A stretch of DNA of 64,000 nucleotides, from positions 1 to 64,000 of the forward strand of contig NZ_WTEY01000004.1 of the NCBI RefSeq assembly GCF_009795805.1, in the 5' to 3' direction. Numbering within the stretch: the stretch's first letter is position 1; each line of letters starts with the position of its first letter. This DNA comes from Gilliamella sp. Pra-s52 (GTDB lineage: Bacteria > Pseudomonadota > Gammaproteobacteria > Enterobacterales > Orbaceae). A program made the translations under genes and the position numbers. Under the pieces are notes generated by a model that searched no databases, was not told where the DNA came from, and saw nothing but the letters and a program-made list of their open reading frames with translations. This document shows, piece by piece, positions 30,160 to 40,987 of this stretch.

Positions 30160-31077
30160 ATGAATTTAACTTTTTTAGGGACAAGCGCTGGGTCTCCAAC
30201 TGCGCAACGCAATGTCAGTAGTATGCTGCTAGATCTTAGGCAAGAGCAACATGGACTATGGCTTTTTGATTGTGGTGAGTCAACTCAAATGCAAATGCAA
30301 AAAGCCAAATTCAGCCTTGCCAAACTCGAAGTTATTTTTTTAACGCATTTGCATGGCGATCATTTGTTTGGTTTACCTGGTGTATTAACTACGCGTTCTT
30401 TGATGCAAAATCAATCGCCATTAACCTTGATTGCACCGAAAGGGGTTAAGCAATTTATCGAAACTGTGATCGAAATTAGCTACTCTTGGTTAACTTATAC
30501 TCTTAATATTGTTGAGCTTGAACAAGACAGCACAGTTTTTGAAGATGAACGGTTCCGAGTGGAAGCTAAATTATTACAACATCGCGTGCCGTGTTTTGGC
30601 TATCGTATTATTGAAAAAGATCTGCCAGCTCAGCTTGATATCGATAAATTAAAGCAAGACAACATTCAGATTGGTTCTTATTATAATGATCTAAAAAATG
30701 GTAAAACAGTAACTTTAGATGATGGGCGCATTATTCGTGGTGTTGATTATCAAAGTAAAATGAAAAAAGGTAAAAAATTAGCTATTTTAGGAGATACCAT
30801 ACCTTGTCAAACATCAATTACGCTTGCTAACGGTGTGGATTTGCTTGTTCATGAAGCAACGCAAGAAAATGCACTAGAAGACAAAGCAATCGAACGCGGG
30901 CACTCGACAACCATTCATGCTGCAACTATTGCTAAACAAGCCAATGCTAAGCGACTTATTATGACGCATATTAGTCCTAGATATAGTTTAGATGATAATA
31001 ATAAATTAGTTAATGAAGCAAGAAGTGTTTTTGCTAACACTGAAATTGCTACCGATTTTTCAACATTCACTATTTAA
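30160..31077 (+). CDS. rnz: Ribonuclease Z / RNase BN (ElaC)
   Basis: A zinc metallo-beta-lactamase-fold nuclease that trims tRNA 3' ends. 305 residues, same as E. coli ElaC/RNase BN. Metal-binding motif THLHGDHLFGLPG lies near residue 63, with the second-half ligands in LAILGDTIPC, LVHEATQ and MTHISPRY. It starts MNLTFLGTSAGSPT. The short arm near residue 170 (LPAQLDIDKLKQDNIQIG) is typical of this family. It is the second gene after yccJ. Confidence 0.93.
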   Translation: MNLTFLGTSAGSPTAQRNVSSMLLDLRQEQHGLWLFDCGESTQMQMQKAKFSLAKLEVIFLTHLHGDHLFGLPGVLTTRSLMQNQSPLTLIAPKGVKQFIETVIEISYSWLTYTLNIVELEQDSTVFEDERFRVEAKLLQHRVPCFGYRIIEKDLPAQLDIDKLKQDNIQIGSYYNDLKNGKTVTLDDGRIIRGVDYQSKMKKGKKLAILGDTIPCQTSITLANGVDLLVHEATQENALEDKAIERGHSTTIHAATIAKQANAKRLIMTHISPRYSLDDNNKLVNEARSVFANTEIATDFSTFTI

Positions 31078-31092
31078 GCTATTTTGTCTTTT

Positions 31093-31114
31093 CGCCGACA
31101 TTGTCGGCGTTTGC
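31093..31114 (+). terminator. Terminator after rnz
   Basis: CGCCGAC and GTCGGCG form a GC-rich stem with a 3-base loop, followed by a short T-run. Confidence 0.6.
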
Positions 31115-31132
31115 ATAATTTAGTATCTAAAG

Positions 31133-32290
31133 CTAAAGGCAGAAATCCTTAATCAATTGTTCTATTGCTGTTTTAGTCGGTTTTAGAAAGTCCATTGAAA
31201 TAAACTCATCGGGTTGGTGTGCTTGCTCAATTGAACCCGGACCCAATACAATTGTTGGGGCAATTTGATTTAGGTATGGTGCTTCAGTGCTGTAATTAAC
31301 TGTTTGTGCACTATGACCGACTAACGTTTCAATATGCTGTAATACGGGGTGATCTTTTTTACACTCATAACCGGGAATTGGGGCGACTTCATATTCAATA
31401 GCAATTCGATTTGGGTATTTATCCATAACGGGTTGTAGTGCTTCGCAAAGTGCATGATACAGTGAATCAACATCGTTATCGGGTAATACACGAATATCAA
31501 TCACCAGTTCACAACAACCGCAAATACGATTGGCAGCGTCACCACCGTGAATAACACCTAAATTTAGGGTAGGGTAAGGTACACTGAATCCGTCGTTGTG
31601 ATATTGTTCTTTAAATTTTTGTTTGAGTATCAATAAGCGTTCAATAACTAAATTCATTACTTCAATAGCATTAATGCCTTTATCGGGGTCACTTGAATGT
31701 CCTGATTTGCCGATCACTTTAATTGAATTAGAGATAAACCCCTTATGAGCTCGTATAGGAATTAACGAAGTGGGTTCACCAATAATAGTGCAGTCAGGTT
31801 GTAATTTGGTATTTTTGGCAAAAAATGCTGCGCCTGCCATGGATGTTTCTTCATCGGCAGTTGCAAGAACATAAATCGGTTTATTGAGTGTTTTAAGGTC
31901 AATATCGCGTAGCGCATCTAAAATAAAGGCAAAAAAACCTTTCATATCAGCGGTGCCAAGTCCATATAGTTTGTTATTTTCTTCGGTTAGTTTAAAGGGT
32001 TCTTTAGTCCATTGTCCTTCGTCAAACGGAACGGTGTCACTGTGTCCGCTTAACAATAACCCGCCTTGTGTTGTATTTTCGCTATTGGAATAAGTGGCTA
32101 GCATATTGAATTTGTGGCGAGTATTAGGAACTGGTTGAATATCAACCGTAAAACCTAAATCTTCAAACCAAGTGGCTAGTTTTTCAATAAATGGTTGGTT
32201 TGAATAATCTAATTCTTCGTTCGTGACATTACTGATTGTTGGAGTCGAGATAAGCTCATTGTAAAGCGTTAAAAAAGAGGGAAGCGCCAT
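31133..32290 (-). CDS. argE: Acetylornithine deacetylase
   Basis: Hydrolyses N-acetylornithine to ornithine in arginine synthesis, M20 zinc peptidase family. About 385 residues (E. coli ArgE 383). Motifs: [14 protein letters not shown] near residue 75, [19 protein letters not shown] near 105, [11 protein letters not shown] near 140, [14 protein letters not shown] near 168, GKSGHSSDP near 190, and the C-terminal [13 protein letters not shown]. Of three closely spaced in-frame starts (GTG 32299, ATG 32296, ATG 32290), 32290 is best spaced from AAAGG. It lies 14 kb from argCBGH. I see no convincing ARG box upstream. Confidence 0.94.
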   Translation of the reverse strand: MALPSFLTLYNELISTPTISNVTNEELDYSNQPFIEKLATWFEDLGFTVDIQPVPNTRHKFNMLATYSNSENTTQGGLLLSGHSDTVPFDEGQWTKEPFKLTEENNKLYGLGTADMKGFFAFILDALRDIDLKTLNKPIYVLATADEETSMAGAAFFAKNTKLQPDCTIIGEPTSLIPIRAHKGFISNSIKVIGKSGHSSDPDKGINAIEVMNLVIERLLILKQKFKEQYHNDGFSVPYPTLNLGVIHGGDAANRICGCCELVIDIRVLPDNDVDSLYHALCEALQPVMDKYPNRIAIEYEVAPIPGYECKKDHPVLQHIETLVGHSAQTVNYSTEAPYLNQIAPTIVLGPGSIEQAHQPDEFISMDFLKPTKTAIEQLIKDFCL

Positions 32291-32559
32291 AAACATCACC
32301 TTTAAATGATAAATTGAAGATATGTCTTTTATAAGGCTACAAGCATAGCATTTACATTATTTTTTGCATATAAATAATCATGTTGTTTCAATTAATGTTT
32401 TATGTTTTGATAGTATTCAATATGTAGATTAACTAATGCATAGTTAGCTGATTAGGAGTTAAATTGACTGCTAAATTTGTTGAATGTGGTGTTTTTTTAT
32501 GATTTTTATTCATGTTTTAGATAAGCATTTTATACAATAGGAGGAAGGGGAATAATTAT

Positions 32560-33081
32560 ATGAAAAATAAACAAAACAATATTATAAAAGTACGGCAAAC
32601 ATTACCTGATAATGTAAGCTTTATTGCAGAAGAAATCGATTATTTAGATTGTCAAAAAAAAGATATTTCTAAAAAATTGACAGCCTATGAAGCTTATAAA
32701 ATGATGACATCTTATCAACCTAGATGGCTAAAAATACTCTTTAAAATAAGGGATTGTTTAGTGAAATTAATCGGTGTCAAAGCGATTAATGGATTTGATA
32801 GTTCTGCGGAAGATAAGCATCAACCAGACGAAAGCAATATGGCCGATTTTTTTACCATAACAGAGGAAACCAACGATAAATTGACATTAGTTGTAAAAGA
32901 TTGCCATTTAGATGTTTGTGTTTGTATTCGTGTTGTAGATAAAGGTAATGACATAAGTAAAAATACAGTATATTTAATTGCATCAGTTAAAAATCACAAT
33001 ATCTGGGGGAAATTATATATGTTACCCGTTGCTATTTTACATCCTTATATTGTTAATAAATTATTTGAAAATATAAAATAA
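32560..33081 (+). CDS. DUF2867-family protein
   Basis: 173 residues, no signal peptide. The layout fits the DUF2867 family: a short N-terminal region, then W-L-KILFKIRDCLVKLIGVK near residue 65, FFTITEETNDKLTLVVKDCHLDV near 100, and the C-terminal HPYIVNKLF. Function unknown. A very strong AGGAGGAAGGGG ribosome binding site precedes the ATG. It is monocistronic by spacing. Confidence 0.75.
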   Translation: MKNKQNNIIKVRQTLPDNVSFIAEEIDYLDCQKKDISKKLTAYEAYKMMTSYQPRWLKILFKIRDCLVKLIGVKAINGFDSSAEDKHQPDESNMADFFTITEETNDKLTLVVKDCHLDVCVCIRVVDKGNDISKNTVYLIASVKNHNIWGKLYMLPVAILHPYIVNKLFENIK

Positions 33082-33348
33082 TAAGTCTTTTATTATAAAT
33101 AACTTATCAATTTGCAATGAGCATATCAGCTTTATTGCATAATATAATGATGTTATTAATTTCAAATCTATAAATAAAATATAAAACCATCTAGCTTAAT
33201 TTTTTAGCTTTTATTGCGATTGTTTTATGAACAGATATTATTTGCCATAAACATTTGATATTATTTAATCAATACAATTATAGCCTATAACGATTTGTTA
33301 TTTCGTTAAGCTTTGTTATAAATCACTTTAAAATATAAGGTGTTATTC

Positions 33349-34422
33349 ATGAAACAAATAAGCAGAAAAGGGATTATTATTACAGTCGTTATTGTCGCTA
33401 TCATTTTTATTTTATGGCAACAATTTAAAACAGACGGATATGGTGCGGACTTTGTCAGTGGCAATGGACGTATTGAAGCGACCGAAATCAATATTTCGAC
33501 AAAATTAGCTGGCAGAATAGAAAAAATTAACGTTAATGAGGGCGATTTTGTTAAAGCAGGGCAACAACTTGTTGTTATGCAAACCGATACCTTACAAGCT
33601 CAATTAAATGAAGCGCAAGCACAATATGGGCAAGCAATAAGTAATGAAACAAGCGCCCAAGCACAAGTCGCGTTAAAAATGAGCGATAAAGTTGCAGCCC
33701 AAGCCGGTGTAAGTCAGCGTGAAAGCGATTTAGATATTGCTTCTAAGCATTTACAACGGACTCGCACACTTTATCAAAAAGGCGCATTATCTATACAACA
33801 ATTCGATGATGATACCGCCAAATTTAATAACGCTAAAGCGGCGTTAGATTCTGCAAAATCGCAAGTTACAGCAGCAGATGCTGCAATTGCCGTTGCTCAG
33901 GCCGGTGTTGATAGTGCTAAAGCAGCTATCAATGTTGCCAGTGCAAATATAAAACAAATTCAAGCTGATATTGATGACAGTACTTTAGTTGCTCCTGTTG
34001 ATGGACGTATTCAGTATCGTATTGCACAGTTAGGCGAGGTTTTACCATCTGGTGGTAAGGTTTTAAATTTAGTAAATCTTTATGATGTCTATTTGACTTT
34101 CTTTTTGCCAGAAACGGTGGCTGGTAAAGTGGCTATTGGTGACGAAGTTAGACTTATTTTAGATGCGTTACCAGATAAAGCCATTTCAGCCAAGATTTCG
34201 TTTGTTTCAAGTGTTGCGCAATTTACACCCAAAACAGTTGAAACAAAAGATGAACGTCAAAAGCTGATGTTTAGAGTTAAAGCGCAACTAAGCCCTGAAT
34301 TATTAAAATGTTATATAGCTCAAGTTAAAACTGGTTTACCCGGTGTGGCTTGGGTTAAACTTGATCCTAAAACGCCATGGCCAGATGGCTTATCTGATAT
34401 TGCAAAATGTCCGACTGAATAA
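33349..34422 (+). CDS. yhiI: HlyD-family membrane fusion protein (YhiI)
   Basis: Periplasmic adaptor of an ABC-2 export or tripartite system, 357 residues. One N-terminal membrane anchor (residues 8-25), a lipoyl-type half (GRIEATEINISTKLAGRIEK), a long coiled hairpin rich in Ala, Gln and Ser (residues about 85-205), the second lipoyl half (DSTLVAPVDGRIQYR) and a beta-barrel region. Start at 33349, with AAGG 8 bases upstream. First gene of the yhiI-rbbA-yhhJ operon, 13 bases before rbbA. Confidence 0.93.
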   Translation: MKQISRKGIIITVVIVAIIFILWQQFKTDGYGADFVSGNGRIEATEINISTKLAGRIEKINVNEGDFVKAGQQLVVMQTDTLQAQLNEAQAQYGQAISNETSAQAQVALKMSDKVAAQAGVSQRESDLDIASKHLQRTRTLYQKGALSIQQFDDDTAKFNNAKAALDSAKSQVTAADAAIAVAQAGVDSAKAAINVASANIKQIQADIDDSTLVAPVDGRIQYRIAQLGEVLPSGGKVLNLVNLYDVYLTFFLPETVAGKVAIGDEVRLILDALPDKAISAKISFVSSVAQFTPKTVETKDERQKLMFRVKAQLSPELLKCYIAQVKTGLPGVAWVKLDPKTPWPDGLSDIAKCPTE

Positions 34423-34435
34423 TTGGAGATAGCAT

Positions 34436-37234
34436 ATGTCAGATTCAGACAATAAGGATTTAGTTTTATTAAATGAAGCTAAATCCATTGATGATGCTGT
34501 GGTAAAAGTAAGCAATGTCACACTGCATTACAAAAAAAACTGTGCACTTAATAATATTAATTTAGCCATCCCTCCACGGTGTATGGTGGGTTTTATTGGG
34601 CCTGATGGGGTGGGTAAATCTAGTTTATTATCGCTAATTGCGGGAGCTCATGTTATTCAAGACGGTTTAGTGTATGTCTTAGACGGCGATATGAAAGACA
34701 AATCACACCGCAAAAATGTCTGTACACGCATTGCCTATATGCCGCAAGGATTAGGCAAAAATCTTTATCCAACTTTATCTGTTGAAGAAAATTTACAGTT
34801 TTTTGCTCGTTTATTTGGCAATGATGCTGCAGAGCGTCGCCGTCGTATTGACGAATTAACGCATAGTACTGGTCTTTACCCTTTTTTATCAAGACCTGCA
34901 GGGCGTTTGTCGGGTGGGATGAAGCAAAAAGTAAGCTTATGTTCGGCGTTAATTCATGATCCTGATCTATTGATTTTAGATGAACCAACCACAGGGGTTG
35001 ATCCTCTTTCCCGAGCGCAATTTTGGCAGTTAATCAACAAGATTCGTAAACAAAGACCACAAATGAGTGTAATTGTGGCAACGGCCTATATGGATGAGGC
35101 ACAAAACTTTGATTGGTTGGTTGCGATGTATGGTGGTAAAATTCTTGAAACTGGTACACCAAGTTCATTACTAGCTAAAACCAAAAAAGACAATTTAGAC
35201 GACGCCTTTATCGAGTTAATGCCTGAAAATGCCAAGCAAGGTTATCAAACTGTCGAAATTCCACCGTTAGACCTTAATACAGATTTGCAAATAGCAATAG
35301 AAGCAAAAGACTTAACCAAACAGTTTGGTAATTTTATTGCGGTTGATCATGTCAATTTTTCAATTAAGCAGGGCGAAATATTTGGTTTTTTAGGATCAAA
35401 TGGTTGTGGTAAATCAACTACCATGAAAATGTTAACGGGTTTATTACCGATTTCATCAGGTGAAGCGTGGCTATTTGGTAAACCTGTTGATGCTAGTGAT
35501 ATAAACGTTAGGCGCCATTTAGGCTATATGTCTCAAGCCTTTTCCTTATATAGTGAGTTAACTGTAAAACAGAATTTAGTTTTACATGCACGTTTGTTTG
35601 GTATTGAGGAAAGTAAAATACCTGAGCGTATTGACGAATTGCTTAAACGCTTTGGTTTAGAGCAAGATGCACAAAACTTGCCCGATAGTTTACCTTTAGG
35701 GGTAAAACAGCGGCTTTCATTGTCAGTTGCAGTGGTGCATAATCCACAAATCCTCATCCTTGATGAACCAACATCTGGGGTTGACCCCATTGCTCGAGAT
35801 GACTTTTGGCGTTTGATCATTGAATTGTCTAGAAAAGACAAAGTCACCGTATTTATTACAACTCACTTTATGAATGAAGCTGCAAGGTGCGATAGGATTT
35901 CGTTAATGCATGCAGGTAAAGTGTTAGCAAGTGATACACCTGATAATATTATCAGCGCTAAAAAGGCAAAAACACTAGAAGACGCGTTTATTCGTTATCT
36001 TGTTGATGCTGGGGCTGATGATAGTCACACTGAAGAACAAATAACTGAATCTCCAAAAGTCATAACCAATAACGCTATTGAAACATCACAAAAAAATCAC
36101 CTTCAAGGATTTAGTTTTACACGCATGATAGGCTGCTTATGGCGTGAAACACTTGAATTATCACGCGATACATTACGAGCATTATTAGCATTATTAGGTT
36201 CCGCAATTTTAATGTTGGTAATGGGGTACGGTATTACTATGGATGTTGAAGATCTCAGTTTTGCAGTGCTTGATCGTGATCAAAGTATCATCAGCCAAAA
36301 TTATACGCTTAATTTATCTGGTTCTAAACGCTATTTTATTGAAAAAAACGCTATCACTGATTATAACGACATGGACGCCCGATTACGGAGTAATGATATT
36401 GCCTTAGCGATAGAAATCCCTCCTAATTTTGGACGAGATATACAACGTGGTGATCCTGTTGATATTGCTATTTGGATTGATGGTGCTATGCCACTAAGGG
36501 CAGAAACAATCAAAGGTTATGTACAAGGTATGCACCTTGCTTGGCTAAGCGAAAAAGTAAAAGAAGTAACAGGAAAGTCATCCACTAGCTTAGCAAATAT
36601 AGAAACACGCTATCGTTATAACCCTGATATCAAAAGCTTACCATCTATGGTGCCAGCGGTTATTCCTATTTTATTATTAATGATTCCGTCAATGTTAGCA
36701 GCGTTATCAGTCGTGCGTGAAAAAGAGATGGGATCGATTATCAACTTATATGTAACACCAGTCACAAAAGCTGAATTTTTGTTAGGTAAACAAGTACCTT
36801 ATATTGTTATTTCCATGTTTAGCTTTTTATTATTGCTATTTATGGCAATCACCATTTTTGGCGTGCCAGTAAAAGGTAGCTTATTTACATTGTGCCTTGC
36901 TGCATTTGCTTATTGTATTATTTCTACTGGCTTTGGCTTATTGGCGTCAACGATCACGCGTAGCCAAATTGCGGTTATCTTTTTAACTTGCGTGGGAACA
37001 ATGTTACCAGCTATTCAATTTTCAGGACTGTTAAATCCCGTTGCATCACTAGAAGGTAGTGGTCGTTATATTGGTGAAATCTATCCAACAACGCATATGC
37101 TAATTATTGCTCGTGGCGTATTTAACAAAGCACTCGGCTTTATGGATTTGCATAATTCGATATTTATTTTATTGGTAACAATACCAATTGTGCTTGGTGC
37201 TAGTATTTTTCTTCTTAAAAAGCAAGAAGGGTAG
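34436..37234 (+). CDS. rbbA: Ribosome-associated ATPase / ABC-2 transporter RbbA (YhiH)
   Basis: 932 residues (E. coli RbbA 911). Two fused ATP-binding cassettes (Walker [10 protein letters not shown] near residue 60 and GSNGCGKST near 320; signature LSGGMKQKV near 160; DEPTTGVDP and DEPTSGVDP) precede a C-terminal ABC-2 permease with about six membrane segments (from residue 570). The second cassette's signature reads [11 protein letters not shown], a weakened LSGGQ. E. coli RbbA stimulates ribosome function and also looks like a drug exporter, so its role is debated. Middle gene of the operon. Confidence 0.95.
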   Translation: MSDSDNKDLVLLNEAKSIDDAVVKVSNVTLHYKKNCALNNINLAIPPRCMVGFIGPDGVGKSSLLSLIAGAHVIQDGLVYVLDGDMKDKSHRKNVCTRIAYMPQGLGKNLYPTLSVEENLQFFARLFGNDAAERRRRIDELTHSTGLYPFLSRPAGRLSGGMKQKVSLCSALIHDPDLLILDEPTTGVDPLSRAQFWQLINKIRKQRPQMSVIVATAYMDEAQNFDWLVAMYGGKILETGTPSSLLAKTKKDNLDDAFIELMPENAKQGYQTVEIPPLDLNTDLQIAIEAKDLTKQFGNFIAVDHVNFSIKQGEIFGFLGSNGCGKSTTMKMLTGLLPISSGEAWLFGKPVDASDINVRRHLGYMSQAFSLYSELTVKQNLVLHARLFGIEESKIPERIDELLKRFGLEQDAQNLPDSLPLGVKQRLSLSVAVVHNPQILILDEPTSGVDPIARDDFWRLIIELSRKDKVTVFITTHFMNEAARCDRISLMHAGKVLASDTPDNIISAKKAKTLEDAFIRYLVDAGADDSHTEEQITESPKVITNNAIETSQKNHLQGFSFTRMIGCLWRETLELSRDTLRALLALLGSAILMLVMGYGITMDVEDLSFAVLDRDQSIISQNYTLNLSGSKRYFIEKNAITDYNDMDARLRSNDIALAIEIPPNFGRDIQRGDPVDIAIWIDGAMPLRAETIKGYVQGMHLAWLSEKVKEVTGKSSTSLANIETRYRYNPDIKSLPSMVPAVIPILLLMIPSMLAALSVVREKEMGSIINLYVTPVTKAEFLLGKQVPYIVISMFSFLLLLFMAITIFGVPVKGSLFTLCLAAFAYCIISTGFGLLASTITRSQIAVIFLTCVGTMLPAIQFSGLLNPVASLEGSGRYIGEIYPTTHMLIIARGVFNKALGFMDLHNSIFILLVTIPIVLGASIFLLKKQEG

Positions 37235-37239
37235 GTATT

Positions 37240-38370
37240 ATGCAAAGTTTAATTAATATTTATCGCTTAGGCATTAAAGAACTTTGGGGATTACTGCGTG
37301 ATCCTATCATGTTGTTATTAATAGCCTATTGCTTTACCTTTGATATCTATATTGCCGCAACAGCAACGTCTGATTCGTTACATCATGCATCAATTGCTGT
37401 TGTTGATGAAGACAACTCCCCCTTATCAACGCAAATTATTGCAGCTTTTTATCCACCAATGTTCAATACTCCTGTTAAATTATATTCAATGAATGATGTC
37501 GATCGTGGAATGGATACTGATAAATACACGTTTGCGTTGAATATTCCTCCTAATTTTCAGCGCGATGTGCTCAATAACCAAAGCCCTGAAATTCAACTCA
37601 ACATTGACGCAACAAGGATGGGGCAGGCATTTGTTGGTAATGGCTACATAATGCAAATTATTACAGGCGAAGTGACTGAATATGTCAATCGTTACAGTAA
37701 AACCACAAATTTGCCTGTTAACATACAAATGCATACCGCGTTTAACCCTAATTTAACGCGTTCTTGGTTTGGTTCGGTAATGGAAATCATCAATATAGTC
37801 ACAACACTCTCGATCATCTTAACCGGTGCTGCTTTAATGAAAGAGCGGGAACATGGAACGATTGATCACCTGCTTGCTATGCCTGTCACACCATTTGAAA
37901 TTATGATATCAAAAGTATGGTCAATGGGGCTTGTTGTTTTAATATCAACTTGGATTGCATTGTTACTGGTTGTTCATAGCTGGTTAAATGTGCCTATTGC
38001 TGGTTCGGTCAGCTTGTTTTTAATAGGGGCGGCATTGCACTTGTTCGTGACAACGTCACTTGGAATCTTCATGGCAACCGTTGCTAAATCAACCGCCCAA
38101 TTTGCAATGTTACTTATTTTAGTTTTATTGCCACTCCAAATGCTATCAGGTGGCAGTACACCACGAGAAAGTATGCCCGAAATAGTTCAAAATATTATGA
38201 TGTTTGCACCAACAACGCACTTTGTTGAATTAGGTCAGGCGATACTCTATCGTGGCGCTGGTTTAAGTGTGGTTTGGACTTCGTTTGCGTGGTTATTGGC
38301 AATTGGTACTGTATTCTTTTTAATTGCTTTAAAACGGTTTCGTAGTTCAATTGTCAATATGGGATCATAA
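37240..38370 (+). CDS. yhhJ: ABC-2 permease YhhJ
   Basis: Inner-membrane permease of 376 residues (E. coli YhhJ 375). One N-terminal segment, a large extracytoplasmic domain (residues about 45-180: VVDEDNSPLSTQIIAAFYPP), then five or six helices with the ABC-2 motif ALMKEREHGTIDHLLAMPV near residue 200. It follows rbbA by 5 bases and presumably pairs with RbbA's own permease half, with YhiI as periplasmic adaptor. Confidence 0.94.
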   Translation: MQSLINIYRLGIKELWGLLRDPIMLLLIAYCFTFDIYIAATATSDSLHHASIAVVDEDNSPLSTQIIAAFYPPMFNTPVKLYSMNDVDRGMDTDKYTFALNIPPNFQRDVLNNQSPEIQLNIDATRMGQAFVGNGYIMQIITGEVTEYVNRYSKTTNLPVNIQMHTAFNPNLTRSWFGSVMEIINIVTTLSIILTGAALMKEREHGTIDHLLAMPVTPFEIMISKVWSMGLVVLISTWIALLLVVHSWLNVPIAGSVSLFLIGAALHLFVTTSLGIFMATVAKSTAQFAMLLILVLLPLQMLSGGSTPRESMPEIVQNIMMFAPTTHFVELGQAILYRGAGLSVVWTSFAWLLAIGTVFFLIALKRFRSSIVNMGS

Positions 38371-39143
38371 TATTTTTTAATCAATATAATAAAAGAGGAG
38401 GGTTTTGATAAAAATAAATAGAACGTTTTAAGTTAGAATTAGCTTAAATTGCATTGCGCATTTTACAATGTGACATAAATGATTTACATTGTATTGATTA
38501 TTTATTGATTATTTTTAAACAAATTTTTATATAGTATTTTCTATTTTTACCTTCATTATATAAATATCAGAAAAATATTTTTATAGCGATAATTTAATAT
38601 AAACAATTTAAATCAAATAATTAACCATAATTATAGTGGCGATTATAACAAATAAAATGTAATAAGAGCTATTATTTAGGTAATTTTAATGACATTTTAA
38701 TTTTTACCATACTTTAACATTCGTTTTTTACTTTATTTATTTGTTTGTTTTTTAAAGAAATAAACCATTTTTTTTACTGATATTAAGCCAAATTTCTATG
38801 TTTTTTTGTTTTTTAAAGGTTGTTTGTAGATCTTGCTTCACACAAGGTCTATAAGAATAAGTATAATGAACCGAAGTGACACTATTTTATATTTGAATAT
38901 AACAACGACTTTATAATTAAGAATGTCTTTTATTAAACATAGTAATAATCATAGTAAGTGCGAAATAGTATTTAATAATATCAATTTATAACAAAGAAGA
39001 ATGTCGTTTTACATGTAATAAAATATATTCGATTTTGTACCTACTTATTTTAGCTCGGTCTATAAATATAATCTCTAATCTTAAGTTACCGACCATTACC
39101 GAATTTGTCTTTTAAGTAATATTATTTTAGGAGTTTTAAAAAA
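38371..39143. other. Long intergenic region, no gene seen
   Basis: About 770 very AT-rich bases. I see no convincing frame. Two small structures: an inverted repeat TACAATGT...ACATTGTA (38464-38493, 14-base spacer), and an 8-bp hairpin AGATCTTG/CAAGGTCT (38828-38850). The downstream transporter's promoter must be here, and the region is long enough for a small RNA, but nothing marks one. Confidence 0.4.
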
Positions 39144-40127
39144 ATGAATCTAATCTGGTCTGCAGTTGGGCAAGTTGTAAGTTCTTGTCTTCCGGTCTTT
39201 TTACTAATCTTTCTTGGTTGGTTATGTGTACAAAAAGGCATTTTCACAAAAGATTCTAAAAAATTATTATCAGGGTTAGTATCAAATTTTGTTTTTCCTG
39301 CGTTGCTTTTTGTGCATACGTCTCACGCTAAACCATCGCAGATATTTAATGGTATTTGGATGATCGCTTTTTTCTGCACTATGTCATTTTTATGGATAAT
39401 TTGTTTTCTAACCAATAAATATATTTTGCATAAAGAGTTAAAATCAACAGCGATGAATGCCATGTTGTGTTGCTTTCCTAATATGGGCGGAATGGGAGTC
39501 CCTTTTTTGACGTTAATGCTTGGGGCAGCATCTACTATTTCGGTTGCTATTGCTAATTTTGTTGTTGCATTATCACTAATTCCGATGACAATTTTTTTAT
39601 TAGAATTATGTGATACTAAATTATCTGGTGGTAAAGTTACTGGTGATATGATCTTTAGTGCAGTAAAAAACTCACTCATGAAACCCATGTTTTTGGCCGT
39701 TATTTTAGGGTTAATTGTAAGTGTTACCGATGGTACTAAATGGTTACCACATTTTGTATTTAATACTTTTGACATTATGTCTAACGCTTGTAACTTTATT
39801 TCGCTTATTGCTGTGGGAGTGGGAATTCACGGAGTTCAGTTAAAATTATCTAAACCATTAATGATCAACGTGGTTTTAAAAAGCTTTATTACACCAGTCG
39901 TTGCGCTTATTTCAGTGTACTTATTTGGTATTACAGGTATGGAAGCAGAAGAGTTAGTATTCCTATTAGCCATGCCAACAGCATCAACAGCGGTGATTTT
40001 GGCTTATAATTGGAATGTCGAGCAAGAACAAGCTTCGAGCATTTTCTTTGCATCAACGGTTTTATCTATCTTTATTTTGCCAACTTTACTGCTTATTATG
40101 GATTTCACCGTTCCTGGTGTTGCCTAA
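39144..40127 (+). CDS. AEC-family transporter (second copy type)
   Basis: 327 residues, about ten membrane segments in two halves. It starts with LPVFLLIFLGWLCVQKGIFTKDSKK; the block CFPNMGGMGVPFLTLMLG near residue 110 and the C-terminal LAMPTASTAVILAYNW are typical of malate/malonate-type auxin efflux carriers. TTAGGAG precedes the ATG. It is only distantly similar to the AEC gene at 28108. Substrate unknown; it stands alone. Confidence 0.88.
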   Translation: MNLIWSAVGQVVSSCLPVFLLIFLGWLCVQKGIFTKDSKKLLSGLVSNFVFPALLFVHTSHAKPSQIFNGIWMIAFFCTMSFLWIICFLTNKYILHKELKSTAMNAMLCCFPNMGGMGVPFLTLMLGAASTISVAIANFVVALSLIPMTIFLLELCDTKLSGGKVTGDMIFSAVKNSLMKPMFLAVILGLIVSVTDGTKWLPHFVFNTFDIMSNACNFISLIAVGVGIHGVQLKLSKPLMINVVLKSFITPVVALISVYLFGITGMEAEELVFLLAMPTASTAVILAYNWNVEQEQASSIFFASTVLSIFILPTLLLIMDFTVPGVA

Positions 40128-40537
40128 TAAATAAAGACTAAGTATCAATGCTCTTGTTTTATTTGACTTAAACAAGGGCATTTTTATTACTTATTACACA
40201 CTTCTTACTTTTTATAAAAAACTCGTCAGGAAAGGTATTGATTTTATTGAAGTTTTTATTTTTATGATTTTATTTACATAATAGCCTTCAAATACCCCAT
40301 TTTTAGTACAAATTTCACGTAGAAAATTATACTCTTTATTTTCGTGTTTTATATTCAATGGGTGTTACGTTATTTGATTCATCATGATGGTTTTCAGTAT
40401 ATAAATAATTAAGCATTCTTTGGTATTTTTGTTAATACATCCGATAAACATATTTATTGCAAGGCATTGAAGGTTTGTTTACAAAAAATGTTTATCATTC
40501 AAATTTTTACAAAAGTATCTTATTGTTTTGAGTATTT
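40128..40537. other. Intergenic region with one dispersed repeat
   Basis: After the transporter stop there is one copy of the dispersed repeat and AT-rich DNA without convincing frames. Confidence 0.4.
40215..40263 (+). repeat. Dispersed intergenic repeat, copy 4
   Basis: An A6 run, CTC, then GTCAGGAAAGGTATTGATTT and TATTGAAGTTTTTATTT. This is the copy closest to the consensus. Confidence 0.75.
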
Positions 40538-40829
40538 ATGAGCATAAAACTATTTGGATTGTTACTATTACAAGTTAAAGTAATAGATGGCACATTTAAA
40601 AGTGTTACTTTCACTGATTTAGTAAGAAGAAAATCCGCCTGTTTTTGATGGTTCAATTGTTAGAAATTTATTAAAAGATGACAGCAATACAGTTTTGTCT
40701 GTTAATGAAATATCTATGCAAGAAATAAACACTATATCATCAGAACAAAATATACTCTACATAACTAATGAACTCAACGTAGTTGATATAACAAACATTA
40801 GAAAAATAAGTGGTTTTGTAAAAAAATGA
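40538..40829 (+). pseudogene. Small gene remnant split by a frameshift
   Basis: ATG 40538 opens a frame (MSIKLFGLLLLQVKVIDGTF and on to VRRK) that stops at 40646. From about 40629 the +1 frame continues without stop for 66 codons (ENPPVFDGSIVRNLL, ending ISGFVKK) to TGA 40827-40829. The two halves would make one protein of about 97 residues if one base were removed near 40622-40630. Codon and amino-acid composition look like real protein. The family is not recognised. Confidence 0.45.
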
Positions 40830-40987
40830 ACCAAATTGCTATTTTTTTAATTTTTTGTTAATTAAAATTATTTCATTAAATATTTAAAAATAGGTTATGT
40901 GTTAGAATTAAAAACGTTGCTGGTTTAGTATCAGCAAGTATCAAAGTAAAATACAACGTTATCAATATAATCAAATTTAGGTTTAAT

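Noticed and set aside
32495-32515. ARG-box-like TGATTTTTATTCA upstream of argE
   Set aside because: One base short of the 14-base core, about 200 bases from argE and closer to the DUF2867 gene; too weak to claim.
35533-35847. 104-codon minus-strand open frame inside rbbA
   Set aside because: Antisense to the second ATP-binding cassette of rbbA; composition follows the rbbA codons.
38464-38493. Inverted repeat with a TGTGA half-site as a CRP site
   Set aside because: Only one half matches CRP and the palindrome has a different spacing; I keep it as an unexplained repeat.
39323-39775. 150-codon minus-strand open frame inside the AEC transporter gene
   Set aside because: Antisense shadow of a clear transporter gene, with no start signal and no recognisable protein pattern.
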